DNA of 64,000 nt, from positions 8,680,001 through 8,744,000 of the forward strand of contig OY969916.1 in NCBI GenBank assembly GCA_963704535.1. The letters run 5' to 3'. Positions 55,418 through 64,000 of this stretch are shown here, piece after piece (positions within the stretch are counted from its first letter, which is position 1; each line of letters opens with the position of its first letter). The translations under genes were made by a program, and so were the position numbers. Source of the DNA: G963704535 sp963704535 (GTDB taxonomy: Bacteria; Chloroflexota; Chloroflexia; Chloroflexales; Roseiflexaceae). The notes below the pieces were generated by a model. That model was given only the letters and a program-made list of their open reading frames with translations, made no database searches and was not told the DNA's origin.

Positions 55418-56296
55418 ATGCAATTCTATTTTTCTGGCATCGCCAGCGCGGCCGAGCGCTCGATGCTCGAAGCCGCCGGCGTGACGCATCTGCTCGTAGA
55501 CCCTTGGCAGGCGCCACTGGTTGCTGACTGGTCGGGCGAGGTTGCGCTCGACAGCGGTGCTTATGCGGTGTTCAAGGCTCGCCGGAAGCCGCTCGACGAG
55601 GCGCAGCGCCAGCGCGTCCGGGCGCTGCGCGCCTGGACGTTCCGGGTCTGTGACGACGTGATCGGCAACCCAAATGCTAGCCTGACGGCCTGGGAGCAGC
55701 AGCGCGGCGATGGGAGTGTTATCCCGGTGTGGACCTGGGGGGCGCCACGCGAGCACCTCTCTCGCTACCTGGCCGAGTCTGAGCTGGTTGGGATCGGCGA
55801 CCTGGTGCCACAGATGCGCCAGGCGACGGCATTGGAGGCAGATGGTCTGGCGATGCTCGACGAGCTGGAGGCGCTGGCTTATGAGCATCCCGGCCGGTTT
55901 CACATCTTCGGCCTGTGCAACCTCGATGCGATCGAGCGCCTCTCGGTGAGCGTGCCGGACGGCCGCGCTGGCTCGGTGCCGCTTGTGGCATCGGCCGACA
56001 GTTCCAAGTGGCTTGATGCCGGGCGTTACGGCCAGGCGATCTTTATCCACGAGCGGAGCAAGAAGCTCCAGGCTACCCGCGCGAGCCGTCTGGAGTTTGC
56101 GGCCGAGTGGGATCGCGCTCGACGTTGTAGTGAGGCAGCCCGGTCGATCGCTGCCTTTTGTGAGCAGCAGCGCGCCGTCCTCCGCTCCTGGGAGGAAGCG
56201 CGCGAGCTACAGCCAGTCTTTCGCGCTCGCTACACCGCGCGGGCACAAGCACGCCAGCGTTCGAGACGACGCCGGGCCGCTGCCCCGGCCGCCTGA
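55418..56296 (+). CDS. TGT/DpdA-like TIM-barrel protein
   Basis: 292 residues, starting at an ATG two bases after the PAPS-reductase-like stop. LDSGAYAVF, the barrel segment VIPVWTWGAPREHL, GRFHIFGLCNL and VPLVASADSSKW fit the order seen in queuine tRNA-ribosyltransferase relatives used by phages and mobile elements (DpdA-like), where an Asp pair exchanges guanine for a deazaguanine base. The C-terminus is Arg-rich (ARQRSRRRRAA) and could contact nucleic acid. The assignment is from motif order and is not certain. Confidence 0.6.
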   Translation: MQFYFSGIASAAERSMLEAAGVTHLLVDPWQAPLVADWSGEVALDSGAYAVFKARRKPLDEAQRQRVRALRAWTFRVCDDVIGNPNASLTAWEQQRGDGSVIPVWTWGAPREHLSRYLAESELVGIGDLVPQMRQATALEADGLAMLDELEALAYEHPGRFHIFGLCNLDAIERLSVSVPDGRAGSVPLVASADSSKWLDAGRYGQAIFIHERSKKLQATRASRLEFAAEWDRARRCSEAARSIAAFCEQQRAVLRSWEEARELQPVFRARYTARAQARQRSRRRRAAAPAA

Positions 56297-56326
56297 TCAC
56301 TCGACTATCAAACGGATCGCATTGCA

Positions 56327-56617
56327 ATGAGCTACAACGTCCCGATCAAGGTGCTCGACGCCTCCCTCCGGTTGCACCCGCAGGCAGCGGCCGATCTCGC
56401 CCCTGCCGTCTCTGCGGCGCTGCTGGCGTTGGAAGCCAGCCGGCCGGGCACCCTCGACGATGTGACACCGGCGGCGACGATCGCCTTCGCGATCGAGGCG
56501 GTCGGCTGGTCGGCGTGCTGGGCCGGTGGTGAACTGGCCGGTGTGATCACAAGTGACTGGCTGCGTATCCCCCTTGCCAGGCTATTGACCTGGGCCGCAG
56601 CAGTTGAGCGTTCCTGA
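56327..56617 (+). CDS. Small hypothetical protein
   Basis: 96 residues, helical and Ala-rich (AAADLAPAVSAALLALEASR; ATIAFAIEAVGWSACWAGG). Its stop overlaps the next start. No family is recognised. Confidence 0.52.
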   Translation: MSYNVPIKVLDASLRLHPQAAADLAPAVSAALLALEASRPGTLDDVTPAATIAFAIEAVGWSACWAGGELAGVITSDWLRIPLARLLTWAAAVERS

Positions 56618-57096
56618 TGCCTGGCAGCTTCATCCTGCTGGCGATCGGCGATGGCACGGCCGCGCTGCTGTGCGATGTCGGTCACGACGATCAGCCGCTC
56701 AAGGGCACCGAGCTGGAGGCGCTACAAACTGCGCTCGACGAGCTGGGCCGGCAGGGTGCGATCTGTGGTCGGCCGCCAGCGTGGAACTTCGAGCGGGCCA
56801 CGCGCTCGATCGCACGCATCCGCACCCCGCTGCGCGCTGCCGAACGCACCGAGCTATACACCTGCATCCAGGCGTGGGACAAAGCCTGGAGACCGTCGAT
56901 ATTGCTCTGCGGCGGTATGTTGCGCACCTTCTTCGAGTGGCGCTGGCGCGGCGACCTGGCGCTACTGCTGGCCGAGCTGCGCACGGCTGGCCTACTCGTG
57001 CGTTATAACGGCAGTCCCGCCGGCGCGATCTGGCTCGTGCCTCACAGCGCGCCTGGCCGGCTCCCCTCTCTTGCAGAGGAGCCTGGCGAGCCATGA
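56617..57096 (+). CDS. Hypothetical protein
   Basis: 159 residues. The ATG overlaps the preceding stop (TGATG), and its own stop overlaps the next start (ATGA). It looks like a soluble alpha/beta protein with a winged-helix-like tail (LALLLAELRTAGLLVRYNGS). No family is recognised. Confidence 0.55.
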   Translation: MPGSFILLAIGDGTAALLCDVGHDDQPLKGTELEALQTALDELGRQGAICGRPPAWNFERATRSIARIRTPLRAAERTELYTCIQAWDKAWRPSILLCGGMLRTFFEWRWRGDLALLLAELRTAGLLVRYNGSPAGAIWLVPHSAPGRLPSLAEEPGEP

Positions 57097-57560
57097 ACCA
57101 CATCGCCGGCCTGGTCGAGCTGACCAGGCCGGCGACGCTCCACGAGTTCTCTTGTAACGAACCGCGCTCACTCGACGAGCTGGCTGGCTGCTCCTTCACA
57201 CTGACCCCCGACTTAATGCGGCCCGATCTCTGGAGCTGGGAAGACGCGCCACAGGTGGCCGTGCTGGTCGCCGCCAGCGCTTGCTGGGACGGCAGTGGGC
57301 TCCGGGCCTACCCCTGGCCGTCCACCTCGACCGCGCGCTTCTGCTGTAGCAGTGGCTTCGTCTTCGGCCGCAGGGCTGGCGGCTTCCCATTCTCGTCTGA
57401 CGATTATTACGAGTGGTTGAAGGCGATGCGCCCGGATGTGGCCGCGATCTTCGATCTGCCCTGTGAGGCCGAGATCGGCAATGATGAGGTCAAGGTTGAG
57501 CGGTTGCAGCGCTGGACGCTCGAAGCCGCCGGCGAGCTGATGCGCTGGCATCATTTGTAG
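57093..57560 (+). CDS. Hypothetical protein
   Basis: 155 residues. It has several Trp and Cys residues (LWSWEDAPQVAVLVAASACW; FCCSSGFVFGRRAGGF). It is coupled to the preceding gene by ATGA. The stop is only 10 bases before the first CRISPR repeat. No family is recognised. Confidence 0.55.
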   Translation: MNHIAGLVELTRPATLHEFSCNEPRSLDELAGCSFTLTPDLMRPDLWSWEDAPQVAVLVAASACWDGSGLRAYPWPSTSTARFCCSSGFVFGRRAGGFPFSSDDYYEWLKAMRPDVAAIFDLPCEAEIGNDEVKVERLQRWTLEAAGELMRWHHL

Positions 57561-57569
57561 CGATGCCGT

Positions 57570-59680
57570 CTGCCCAACCCCTTCGCCGCAGGGTGGTGTT
57601 CCTCACGGAGGAACGTCTTTCGTCATAAACGTTGTATTCCTGTCGCGAACCCCTTCGCCGCAGGGCGGTGTTCCTCACCTGGGTGGCGTTCATAGCGATC
57701 TGGGCCGCCGATTACTAGTCGCGAACTCCTTCGCCGCGGGGCGGTGTTCCTCACTGGTGAACCACCGAACCCCGGTGGCATATATCGTCACGTCGCGAAC
57801 CCCTTCATCGCGGGGCGGTGTTCCTCACCAAGGGTGCCATCATCCTCGTCATGACCGACGGCCAGGTCGCGAACCCCTTCATCGCGGGGCGGTGTTCCTC
57901 ACTATGAGTCCAATGAGCACGTCGGCGAGTACGAAACAGGTCGCGAACCCCTTCATCGCGGGGCGGTGTTCCTCACCGGAGATCCCTGAGAAGTTGGAAC
58001 CGACGGCTGTACGTGTCCAACCCCTTCATCGCGGGGCGGTGTTCCTCACGATGGCTGCCAGCAGGATGCTCCGAGGCCGGTGTACATGTCCAACCCCTTC
58101 ATCGCGGGGCGGTGTTCCTCACCAGTACGCGACCATGCGTGCGCTCAATGCTGCCCTGTGTCCAACCCCTTCATCGCGGGGCGGTGTTCCTCACCCGACT
58201 GCTACGCCGACGCCGCCAACCCGCACCCCGTGTGTCCAACCCCTTCATCGCGGGGCGGTGTTCCTCACATTCACACCGGAGAAACCTGCGCTTGTGAGGC
58301 AGGAGTGTCCAACCCCTTCATCGCGGGGCGGTGTTCCTCACGGGCGGTTTCGGGAATTCTGGGAGAGTGGAGGTGGCGTGTCCAACCCCTTCATCGCGGG
58401 GCGGTGTTCCTCACCTTCTACGTGCTCGTCAATGCTCTCGGCCTACGAGGAGTGTCCAACCCCTTCATCGCGGGGCGGTGTTCCTCACTCTCGGTCCAGC
58501 GTTTGTAGGTCTTGTAGTTGGGGCTTGTGTCCAACCCCTTCATCGCGGGGCGGTGTTCCTCACAATTTGATTCGACCTACTACACCGATCGGCAAACTAC
58601 CCGTGTCCAACCCCTTCATCGCGGGGCGGTGTTCCTCACGTCTCACCAGAGTGGTGGCCGAACTCATTGATAGGTTGTGTCCAACCCCTTCATCGCGGGG
58701 CGGTGTTCCTCACGACCCCAAAACTGGAGTTTGCTCTAGCCATCTCAAGTGTCCAACCCCTTCATCGCGGGGCGGTGTTCCTCACGGCCTTAGCCTTGAT
58801 TTTCTTCATCGGGTTTCTGTTTGTGTCCAACCCCTTCATCGCGGGGCGGTGTTCCTCACTAGAAAGGTTTAAGGATGACTGTAGTTATAGGACTTGTGTG
58901 TCCAACCCCTTCATCGCGGGGCGGTGTTCCTCACCGGTGGAAGAGATCGAAGCTCTGCTTGCAGAGAACGAGGTGTCCAACCCCTTCATCGCGGGGCGGT
59001 GTTCCTCACGCGTCTAAGTCCAAAGGTAGTACATCACTTGAAGACTAGTGTCCAACCCCTTCATCGCGGGGCGGTGTTCCTCACAAGAAAACCCGTCAGC
59101 AGCGCGAAGCTGGCATATTAGGTGTCCAACCCCTTCATCGCGGGGCGGTGTTCCTCACCAAGACAGGTTGAGCTCCGATCGCGCCGGGCAGCATGTGTCC
59201 AACCCCTTCATCGCGGGGCGGTGTTCCTCACGAAGATCCACCGTTTATTTCATACTGCTATTCAGCAGCGTGTCCAACCCCTTCATCGCGGGGCGGTGTT
59301 CCTCACAGTCCGGTATGAACTTCATTATAGTCGTCTTATCGGTGTGTCCAACCCCTTCATCGCGGGGCGGTGTTCCTCACAAACGATCCATGACTCGCTG
59401 GATGTCGATTACGACAATGTGTCCAACCCCTTCATCGCGGGGCGGTGTTCCTCACGCTTTGCTAGACAGGCTTATGTCGAAGGCTGATAGCAGTGTCCAA
59501 CCCCTTCATCGCGGGGCGGTGTTCCTCACAAGCCTCTACGACCAGGTAGCTGGCGAGCTCAATGTGAGTGTCCAACCCCTTCATCGCGGGGCGGTGTTCC
59601 TCACATACCACCGCTCATCGTGCTCAGGAACTCCAGTGTTCGCGTGTCCAACCCCTTCATCGCGGGGCGGTGTTCCTCAC
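57570..59680 (-). CRISPR. CRISPR array, 29 repeats of 37 bp, 28 spacers of 35-39 bp
   Basis: On the plus strand the usual repeat starts GTGTCCAACCCCTTCATC and ends GGCGGTGTTCCTCAC. A CCCC/GGGG stem lies inside. Repeats 1-3 carry GCC in place of ATC. Repeats 2-6 carry GTCGCG instead of GTGTCC at the start. From repeat 7 on they are essentially identical. The degenerate end is therefore at 57570 and the active end at 59680. A promoter on the minus strand at 59809-59837 agrees. No cas gene is visible within the window, so the type cannot be set. Confidence 0.97.
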
Positions 59681-59808
59681 TCCCTCGCACCAGGCTGGCC
59701 TGGGTGCAGGTCGTTGCCACGCTCTGTGCGCGTCTCGCCATTGCCCAGCCTTCCCAGCTCCGATTGCCATTCTGACCACTTTGCGCTATCATGCCTGGCC
59801 GCACCCTA

Positions 59809-59837
59809 TTCTAACTCGTACCTGGCCGGAGGTCAAT
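59809..59837 (-). promoter_or_regulatory. Promoter reading into the CRISPR array
   Basis: On the minus strand TTGACC (59837-59832) is followed after 17 bases by TAGAAT (59814-59809), 5 of 6 matches in each box. It points at the array, whose nearest repeat ends at 59680, leaving a leader of about 125 bases. The -35 box overlaps the ribosome binding site of the divergent WYL gene. Confidence 0.65.
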
Positions 59838-59838
59838 C

Positions 59839-62292
59839 ATGAATCTGTGGGCCAAGTTCCTGGCTGAGTCACCCGCTACGCTCCAGCGCCTGATCGCCCG
59901 CGCCAACCGTATCTCGCTCCCGCGCGGCAGCGGTGTTGACGTGCGCCTCGACAGATTGCGCCGCTCCCTCTGCCACGCCCGCACCGTCCAGGTCACGTAC
60001 TTCGCCCTGCCTCCCGACGCCCAGGCTGCCCTCCAACACGTGCGCTCCTGTTCGCGCGGCATCGCTCCCGCCGAGCTTGAGCGGCGCTATGGTGCCATCC
60101 GACCCTACTCGCACATCGCCGCCGACCCCAAGCCTCAGAGCCTGGCCGAGCGGTTGCTGCTGCTGGGCTGGCTGCTGCCGCGCCCGGCCACGCCCTACCA
60201 CCCGGCGCGCTTCCTGCTGGCCCCGGAGCTGCGCGCCTGGCTGCCACAGCCGCTAGGTCTGGAGGACCTGGGCGCCGCCCCATCAGCGCCGCTCGCTCCC
60301 GCGCTGCGCGCCGCCGCGACCATCCTGCTGGCCTGCGCCGAGCGCCCGCTCCCGCTGTGCCGTGACGGTTCGCTGCCCGTCGCCTCGCTGCGCCTCATCA
60401 CGGAGCGCCTGGCTCCGGTGGGCGCCGAGGAGGCCACTGCGCTGTGCCGCTTTGTCATGCCGCTCCTGATCGACCTTGGCCTGCTGGCGCCCCACGGCGC
60501 CGACACCACCCTTGCGCCCGCCGGTGCCCGCTTCCTGGCCGCGCCTCCCAATCGCCAACTCGCCCGACTCCTCGGCGCCTGGGAGGGTGCCCCGCGCGTG
60601 GACGCCTGGATGCGCCCGCTGCTCATCGATGAGCGTGGCATCGACTGGCCGGTGCTGCGCCGCAGGCTGTGCGCCTGGGCCGCCGCGCTGCCGCCTGGAC
60701 GACTGCTCGACCCGGCCACACTGTATGATCCGCTCTCCGCCGCGCTTGGCCCACTCGCCGACGCGCATACCCATGGCTGGCGCTGGCGTGCCGTCGATCG
60801 GGCGCCCTGGCAGGAGCAGCGCGCTCGTGCCATCTGGCAGGCCGCCCTGCGCGGGCCGCTGGCCTGGCTGGGCCTGGTCGCCTGGGACACACAGGACAGC
60901 ACGACCGCAGACGCGCACTGCTATGCGACCGCGCTTGCCCGCGCCGATCTGGCCGAGTTGGGGCAGCAGGCCGACGCCGACGAGTCCTTGTCACCATCTG
61001 ACGAGGCTGCCCCGACCACGCCTTCTCCAGCGCCGGAGCACACGACTGGCCGCTGGCGCTACGGCGAACCGGGAATGCTGCTCATCCCCCCCGACGCGCT
61101 GGACGCGGCGGTGCTGCGCCTGCTGCCCTACGCCCACTATCACGCCGCCGATGCTCAGAGTATCACCTATCATATTACCACCTCCAGTCTGGCCGCCGCA
61201 TTGTGCAATGGGCATAGCAGCGCCGCACTGATTGCGCTGATGGAGCGTCAGGCTGGGCCGCTCCCGCCGGCGTGGTCGGGCGAGTTGCTGGCCGACCCGC
61301 CCGACCGGGTGCGGATCGTGCAGGCCGCGATTGTGTTCAGCGACGAGCCCTCGGTGCTCTCGCGTGCGGCGCGTTCGCGCAGCGTGCGGCGCTACCTGGA
61401 GCAGCAGTTGGCGCCCGGCATCGCGGTGGCCGACGTGGCGCGCGTGCCGGCTTTGACCCGCGCCCTGGAGCGCCAGGACCTGGCCGTGGAGCAGCGCGGC
61501 GAGGCGACCAAGGCGGCGCCGGCCGAGTTCAGCCCGGCCGAGTGCGCCACGCTGCTGGCAGCCTGTGCCTGCTACCGCGAGCACGCCCCTGCCGACACGC
61601 CGCCGGCTGCGCTCTCGGCGCTAGAGGAGCGGTTGCGCGCCTCACTCACGCCTGCGCTGCGCACTACCGCCAGGATGCGCCCCGTTCAAATGGCTCCCGC
61701 TCTGGCCGGCGCCGGGGGACAGCCTGAGTGCCGCGAGGCCGATGCCTTGGTGGCCGTCGCAGGCAAGGCGCATCCCCTGGAGTGGTCCTCGGACAGCGTA
61801 GCAACTGAGAGGGATGCTGTAGTACACCTACCCGCGCCCGATGGCAGCGCCGGCCAGCCGCCCCACGCACCCCTGGACGACCCTGATGAGGCCCAGGAGC
61901 AGCGGGCCGGCGCGGTTGACTATCTGCCAATCCTGCGCCAGGCGATCCGGCGAAGGCAGTCGCTCACGATCAGCTACCAGGCCGCCGACGGCACGCCTAC
62001 CAGGCGCATCATCCGCCCGCTGCGCCTGGAGGGGCACGCGACCTGCTGGTACCTGCACGCCTTCTGTACGCTGCGCCAGGCCGAGCGGGTGTTTCGGCTC
62101 GACCGCATCATCGCCCTCGACATCGCTGAGAAGGGGCCGCAGCGGAGCGCCAGGCCCCGGCGAAAGCGGGCGCGGCCGGGGCAGGTGCGTTGGAGCGGGC
62201 GGGCCAGCTCGTCGGGTGGTGCTGGGTTCTTTCCACCGCCGCCCGACCCGCCGCCGGGCAGCCCGTTGGTGGGAGTTTGGCTGGTGGAGTGA
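59839..62292 (+). CDS. Large WYL-domain protein
   Basis: 817 residues. The long N-terminal part is Ala/Arg/Leu-rich and helical, with winged-helix-like stretches (LAERLLLLGWLLPRPATPYH), and resembles helicase-associated (XPB/Ssl2-type) regions. Near residue 700 is a WYL domain: ILRQAIRRRQSLTISYQAAD, then RPLRLEGHATCWYLHAF and FRLDRIIALD. WYL domains sense nucleic-acid ligands and often regulate CRISPR and other defence loci. GGAGGTCAATC precedes the ATG. The gene starts 159 bases from the last repeat and diverges from the array promoter. Confidence 0.78.
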   Translation: MNLWAKFLAESPATLQRLIARANRISLPRGSGVDVRLDRLRRSLCHARTVQVTYFALPPDAQAALQHVRSCSRGIAPAELERRYGAIRPYSHIAADPKPQSLAERLLLLGWLLPRPATPYHPARFLLAPELRAWLPQPLGLEDLGAAPSAPLAPALRAAATILLACAERPLPLCRDGSLPVASLRLITERLAPVGAEEATALCRFVMPLLIDLGLLAPHGADTTLAPAGARFLAAPPNRQLARLLGAWEGAPRVDAWMRPLLIDERGIDWPVLRRRLCAWAAALPPGRLLDPATLYDPLSAALGPLADAHTHGWRWRAVDRAPWQEQRARAIWQAALRGPLAWLGLVAWDTQDSTTADAHCYATALARADLAELGQQADADESLSPSDEAAPTTPSPAPEHTTGRWRYGEPGMLLIPPDALDAAVLRLLPYAHYHAADAQSITYHITTSSLAAALCNGHSSAALIALMERQAGPLPPAWSGELLADPPDRVRIVQAAIVFSDEPSVLSRAARSRSVRRYLEQQLAPGIAVADVARVPALTRALERQDLAVEQRGEATKAAPAEFSPAECATLLAACACYREHAPADTPPAALSALEERLRASLTPALRTTARMRPVQMAPALAGAGGQPECREADALVAVAGKAHPLEWSSDSVATERDAVVHLPAPDGSAGQPPHAPLDDPDEAQEQRAGAVDYLPILRQAIRRRQSLTISYQAADGTPTRRIIRPLRLEGHATCWYLHAFCTLRQAERVFRLDRIIALDIAEKGPQRSARPRRKRARPGQVRWSGRASSSGGAGFFPPPPDPPPGSPLVGVWLVE

Positions 62293-62481
62293 CGACCGCT
62301 TCGTCGAAGGCAGCCTCACACCTTTGCCGAGCTAGCGCCGCCGCTCAGATCATCGTGGTCGTCTGTGGTACCTCAGTGGCTTTCAAGAGCGAGTACTTCT
62401 GGAGCGCCCCGCCTCGGCCTCTCCACTTCGCTGTGTCATGCCAGGCGCAGCATGAACGTTCGATCCATACGATCTTGGGTG

Positions 62482-62487
62482 TATAAT
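62482..62487 (+). promoter_or_regulatory. Probable parA -10 box
   Basis: TATAAT lies 30 bases before the parA ATG and is followed by AGGAGAGC as ribosome binding site. The -35 position (TTCGAT, 62459-62464, 17-base spacing) is weak, so an activator or autoregulation is possible. Confidence 0.45.
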
Positions 62488-62516
62488 GGTGCCCTCCGTC
62501 CCGACAGGAGAGCACC

Positions 62517-63260
62517 ATGGCTCAGATCATCGCACTGGCCAATCAAAAAGGCGGCGTGGCTAAAACGTCGAGCACGATCAATCTGGGCGCGGCGCTGAGT
62601 GAACTGTGCCGGCGGGTGCTGCTCATCGATCTCGACCCGCAGGCGTCGCTGAGTGCGGCGCTCGGTATCAACGTGGCCGAGCTGCAATCCTCCGTCCACG
62701 ATGTCTTCGTCCACAAAACGCCGCTGGCGGATGTCATCGTCGCGGCGGCGGGAATGCATATCGCGCCGGCCACAATCGACCTGGCCGCGGCCGAGGTGCA
62801 TCTGCTCAGTGAGATCGGGCGCGAGCAGGTGCTCTCCGACGCGCTCGCCGACGTGGCCGAGCAGTTCGACGACATCCTGATCGACTGCCCGCCCTCGCTG
62901 GGGCAATTGACGATCAACGCGCTTACCGCCGCCGACGCGGTGCTCATCCCGATCGAGTGCTCATATCTGGCGCTGCGCGGGCTCGATCAGCTTATCGACA
63001 CTATCACCAAGATCCGCAGGCGCTCGAACCCGCAGCTCCGTCTGCTGGGCGTGCTGCCGACGCTGTATGATGGACGCACCCTGCACGAGCGCGAGGTGCT
63101 GGACAATCTGCGAGCGCGATTCCCCGACCAGGTGTTCGCGCCCATCCCCAGGAGCGTACGCTTCAGGGATTGCACGCTGGCTGGTGTCCCGCTGCTGACC
63201 TACGACACCGCCCACCCCGGCGCGGCGGCCTACCGCGCGCTGGCCTTGAGGGTACGCTGA
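62517..63260 (+). CDS. parA: ParA-family partition ATPase
   Basis: 247 residues. It has the deviant Walker A of ParA (NQKGGVAKTSSTINLG), Walker A' LLIDLDPQASLSAAL and Walker B ILIDCPPSLGQLTINAL. It has no extended N-terminal DNA-binding domain, so it is of the short, chromosomal or type Ib-like kind. It segregates DNA together with ParB. Its TGA overlaps the parB ATG. It supports a plasmid or a second replicon but does not prove it. Confidence 0.92.
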   Translation: MAQIIALANQKGGVAKTSSTINLGAALSELCRRVLLIDLDPQASLSAALGINVAELQSSVHDVFVHKTPLADVIVAAAGMHIAPATIDLAAAEVHLLSEIGREQVLSDALADVAEQFDDILIDCPPSLGQLTINALTAADAVLIPIECSYLALRGLDQLIDTITKIRRRSNPQLRLLGVLPTLYDGRTLHEREVLDNLRARFPDQVFAPIPRSVRFRDCTLAGVPLLTYDTAHPGAAAYRALALRVR

Positions 63261-64000
63261 TGCCCAAACGCACCTCGCTCGCCGCTCGTGCCGCCCAAGA
63301 CACTGCCGCTCCTTCGACGCAGCCGGCCGCTCCCGCCGCGTCGCCGGCAGCCTCACTGCTGTGGAGCGAGGAACCGCCTCGGCAGGAGGTGCTGTCACTC
63401 GATGTCGTGCAGATTATGCCCAATCGCCATCAGCCGCGCACGATCTTCGATCGGCAGGCATTGGAGGAACTGGCGGCTTCCATCCGCGAGCACGGCGTCA
63501 TCCAGCCGATTATCGTGAGATCCATCCCGCTGACCAAGTGGGACGGGCACGCCCGTCGCTACGAGCTGATCGCCGGCGAGCGCCGCTGGCGCGCAAGTAT
63601 GCTCGCCCATCAGCCGACCATCCCGGCGCTCATCCGCGCGGATGCCCACGACCACAAAGCCATGATCGAGCTGGCGCTGATCGAGAACCTGCAACGTGCC
63701 GATCTGCACCCGCTGGAGGAGGCGCGAGCGTTCGGCGTGATGCGCGAGGAGCTGGGCTACAGCTACCGCCAGATTGCAGAGCGGGTTGGGCGCAGCAAAG
63801 GCTATGTCCAGAACCGGCTGCATCTGCTTGACCTCCCTGACGATTTGGGGCAGCTCGTGAGCGAGCGGTCGGACACGCTTCTACACGTCATCGAGTTGGC
63901 AAAGGTGGTCGATAGGGAGGGCCGTGCCGCGCTGATCGCCGCCGTGCGCGACGATGCGCTCTCTTATCAGGAAACCCAGGCCCGCGTACGGGCACTGCTC
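63260..64000 (+). CDS. parB: ParB-family partition protein (runs off the window)
   Basis: 247 codons are open to the end of the window, without a stop. A Pro/Ala-rich N-terminus leads to the ParB N domain (MPNRHQPRTIFDRQALEELA, GVIQPIIVR, YELIAGERRWRAS with the GERR CTP/DNA-contact motif, and LIENLQRADLHPLEEA). The HTH (YSYRQIAERVGRSKGYVQNR) follows. It should bind parS sites, none of which I could place with confidence. Its start overlaps the parA stop. Confidence 0.92.
   Translation, partial: MPKRTSLAARAAQDTAAPSTQPAAPAASPAASLLWSEEPPRQEVLSLDVVQIMPNRHQPRTIFDRQALEELAASIREHGVIQPIIVRSIPLTKWDGHARRYELIAGERRWRASMLAHQPTIPALIRADAHDHKAMIELALIENLQRADLHPLEEARAFGVMREELGYSYRQIAERVGRSKGYVQNRLHLLDLPDDLGQLVSERSDTLLHVIELAKVVDREGRAALIAAVRDDALSYQETQARVRALL

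Noticed and set aside
57757..59842. Long open frames across the CRISPR array with repeating protein motifs
   Set aside because: They are translations of the repeats and change frame with spacer length. There is no ribosome binding site and no domain.

Overview
The window reads as a GC-rich piece of a Chloroflexota-like genome. This is inferred from gene content: several STAND NTPases (NB-ARC and NACHT) sharing a short N-terminal adaptor, secreted proteins with Thr/Pro linkers, a DUF4236-TPR protein and an IS1182-type element. I see no rRNA or tRNA. A parA-parB pair runs off the right end, and a KfrA-like gene and a tyrosine recombinase sit at the left. A large plasmid or integrated plasmid-like element is therefore likely, but no replication initiator is visible.

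Layout. 0.3-3.7 kb: a glycoside hydrolase, a truncated haemoglobin fused to ankyrin repeats, and a small unknown gene. 3.8-12.1 kb: a rightward plasmid-type block with a KfrA-like gene behind repeated operators, two unknowns, a GIY-YIG (T5orf172-type) protein, a DnaQ-like exonuclease, a tyrosine recombinase and a NACHT NTPase with an FGE-like C-terminus. 12.5-16 kb: an IS1182-family element inserted exactly at the start codon of a secreted phospholipase-D-like gene. 16.1-19.6 kb: an NB-ARC/TPR protein coupled to a PD-(D/E)XK-like protein, a candidate two-gene immune system. 19.6-21.3 kb is mostly empty.

21.3-37.7 kb is one continuous leftward run of about 16 kb that I interpret as a defence island. 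In transcription order it holds hsdR, hsdM, two tiny ORFs, hsdS, a GmrSD-like DUF262/DUF1524 protein, a HEPN-like protein, a tandem NB-ARC plus NACHT membrane protein, an NAGPA-domain exported protein, an SH3 membrane protein, a YgjP-like metallopeptidase with two in-frame amber stops, and two small ORFs. 38-41 kb holds an unknown gene and a cytochrome c fused to a TolB-like propeller. 41.9-44.2 kb is a third multidomain STAND protein whose C-terminal half is much more AT-rich. 44-49 kb is decayed: MITE-like elements, a shattered PAPS-reductase-like gene and a DUF4236-TPR gene split by a 101-bp MITE. 49.3-52.1 kb encodes small exported or membrane proteins.

52.3-57.6 kb is a set of short phage- or plasmid-like genes diverging from a perfect 61-bp palindrome that carries two face-away sigma70 promoters. 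It includes a PAPS-reductase-like protein next to a TGT/DpdA-like protein. 57.57-59.68 kb is a 29-repeat CRISPR array with no cas genes in view. Its repeat variants form a gradient, and a good promoter points into it from the 59.8 kb side. A large WYL-domain protein follows, then parA and the start of parB.

A recurring feature is single-base frameshifts inside otherwise well-conserved genes, usually one extra base in a short homopolymer. These may be sequencing errors or real decay. I give the joined extents and say where each shift lies. Family names come from motif recognition alone; no database search was run.
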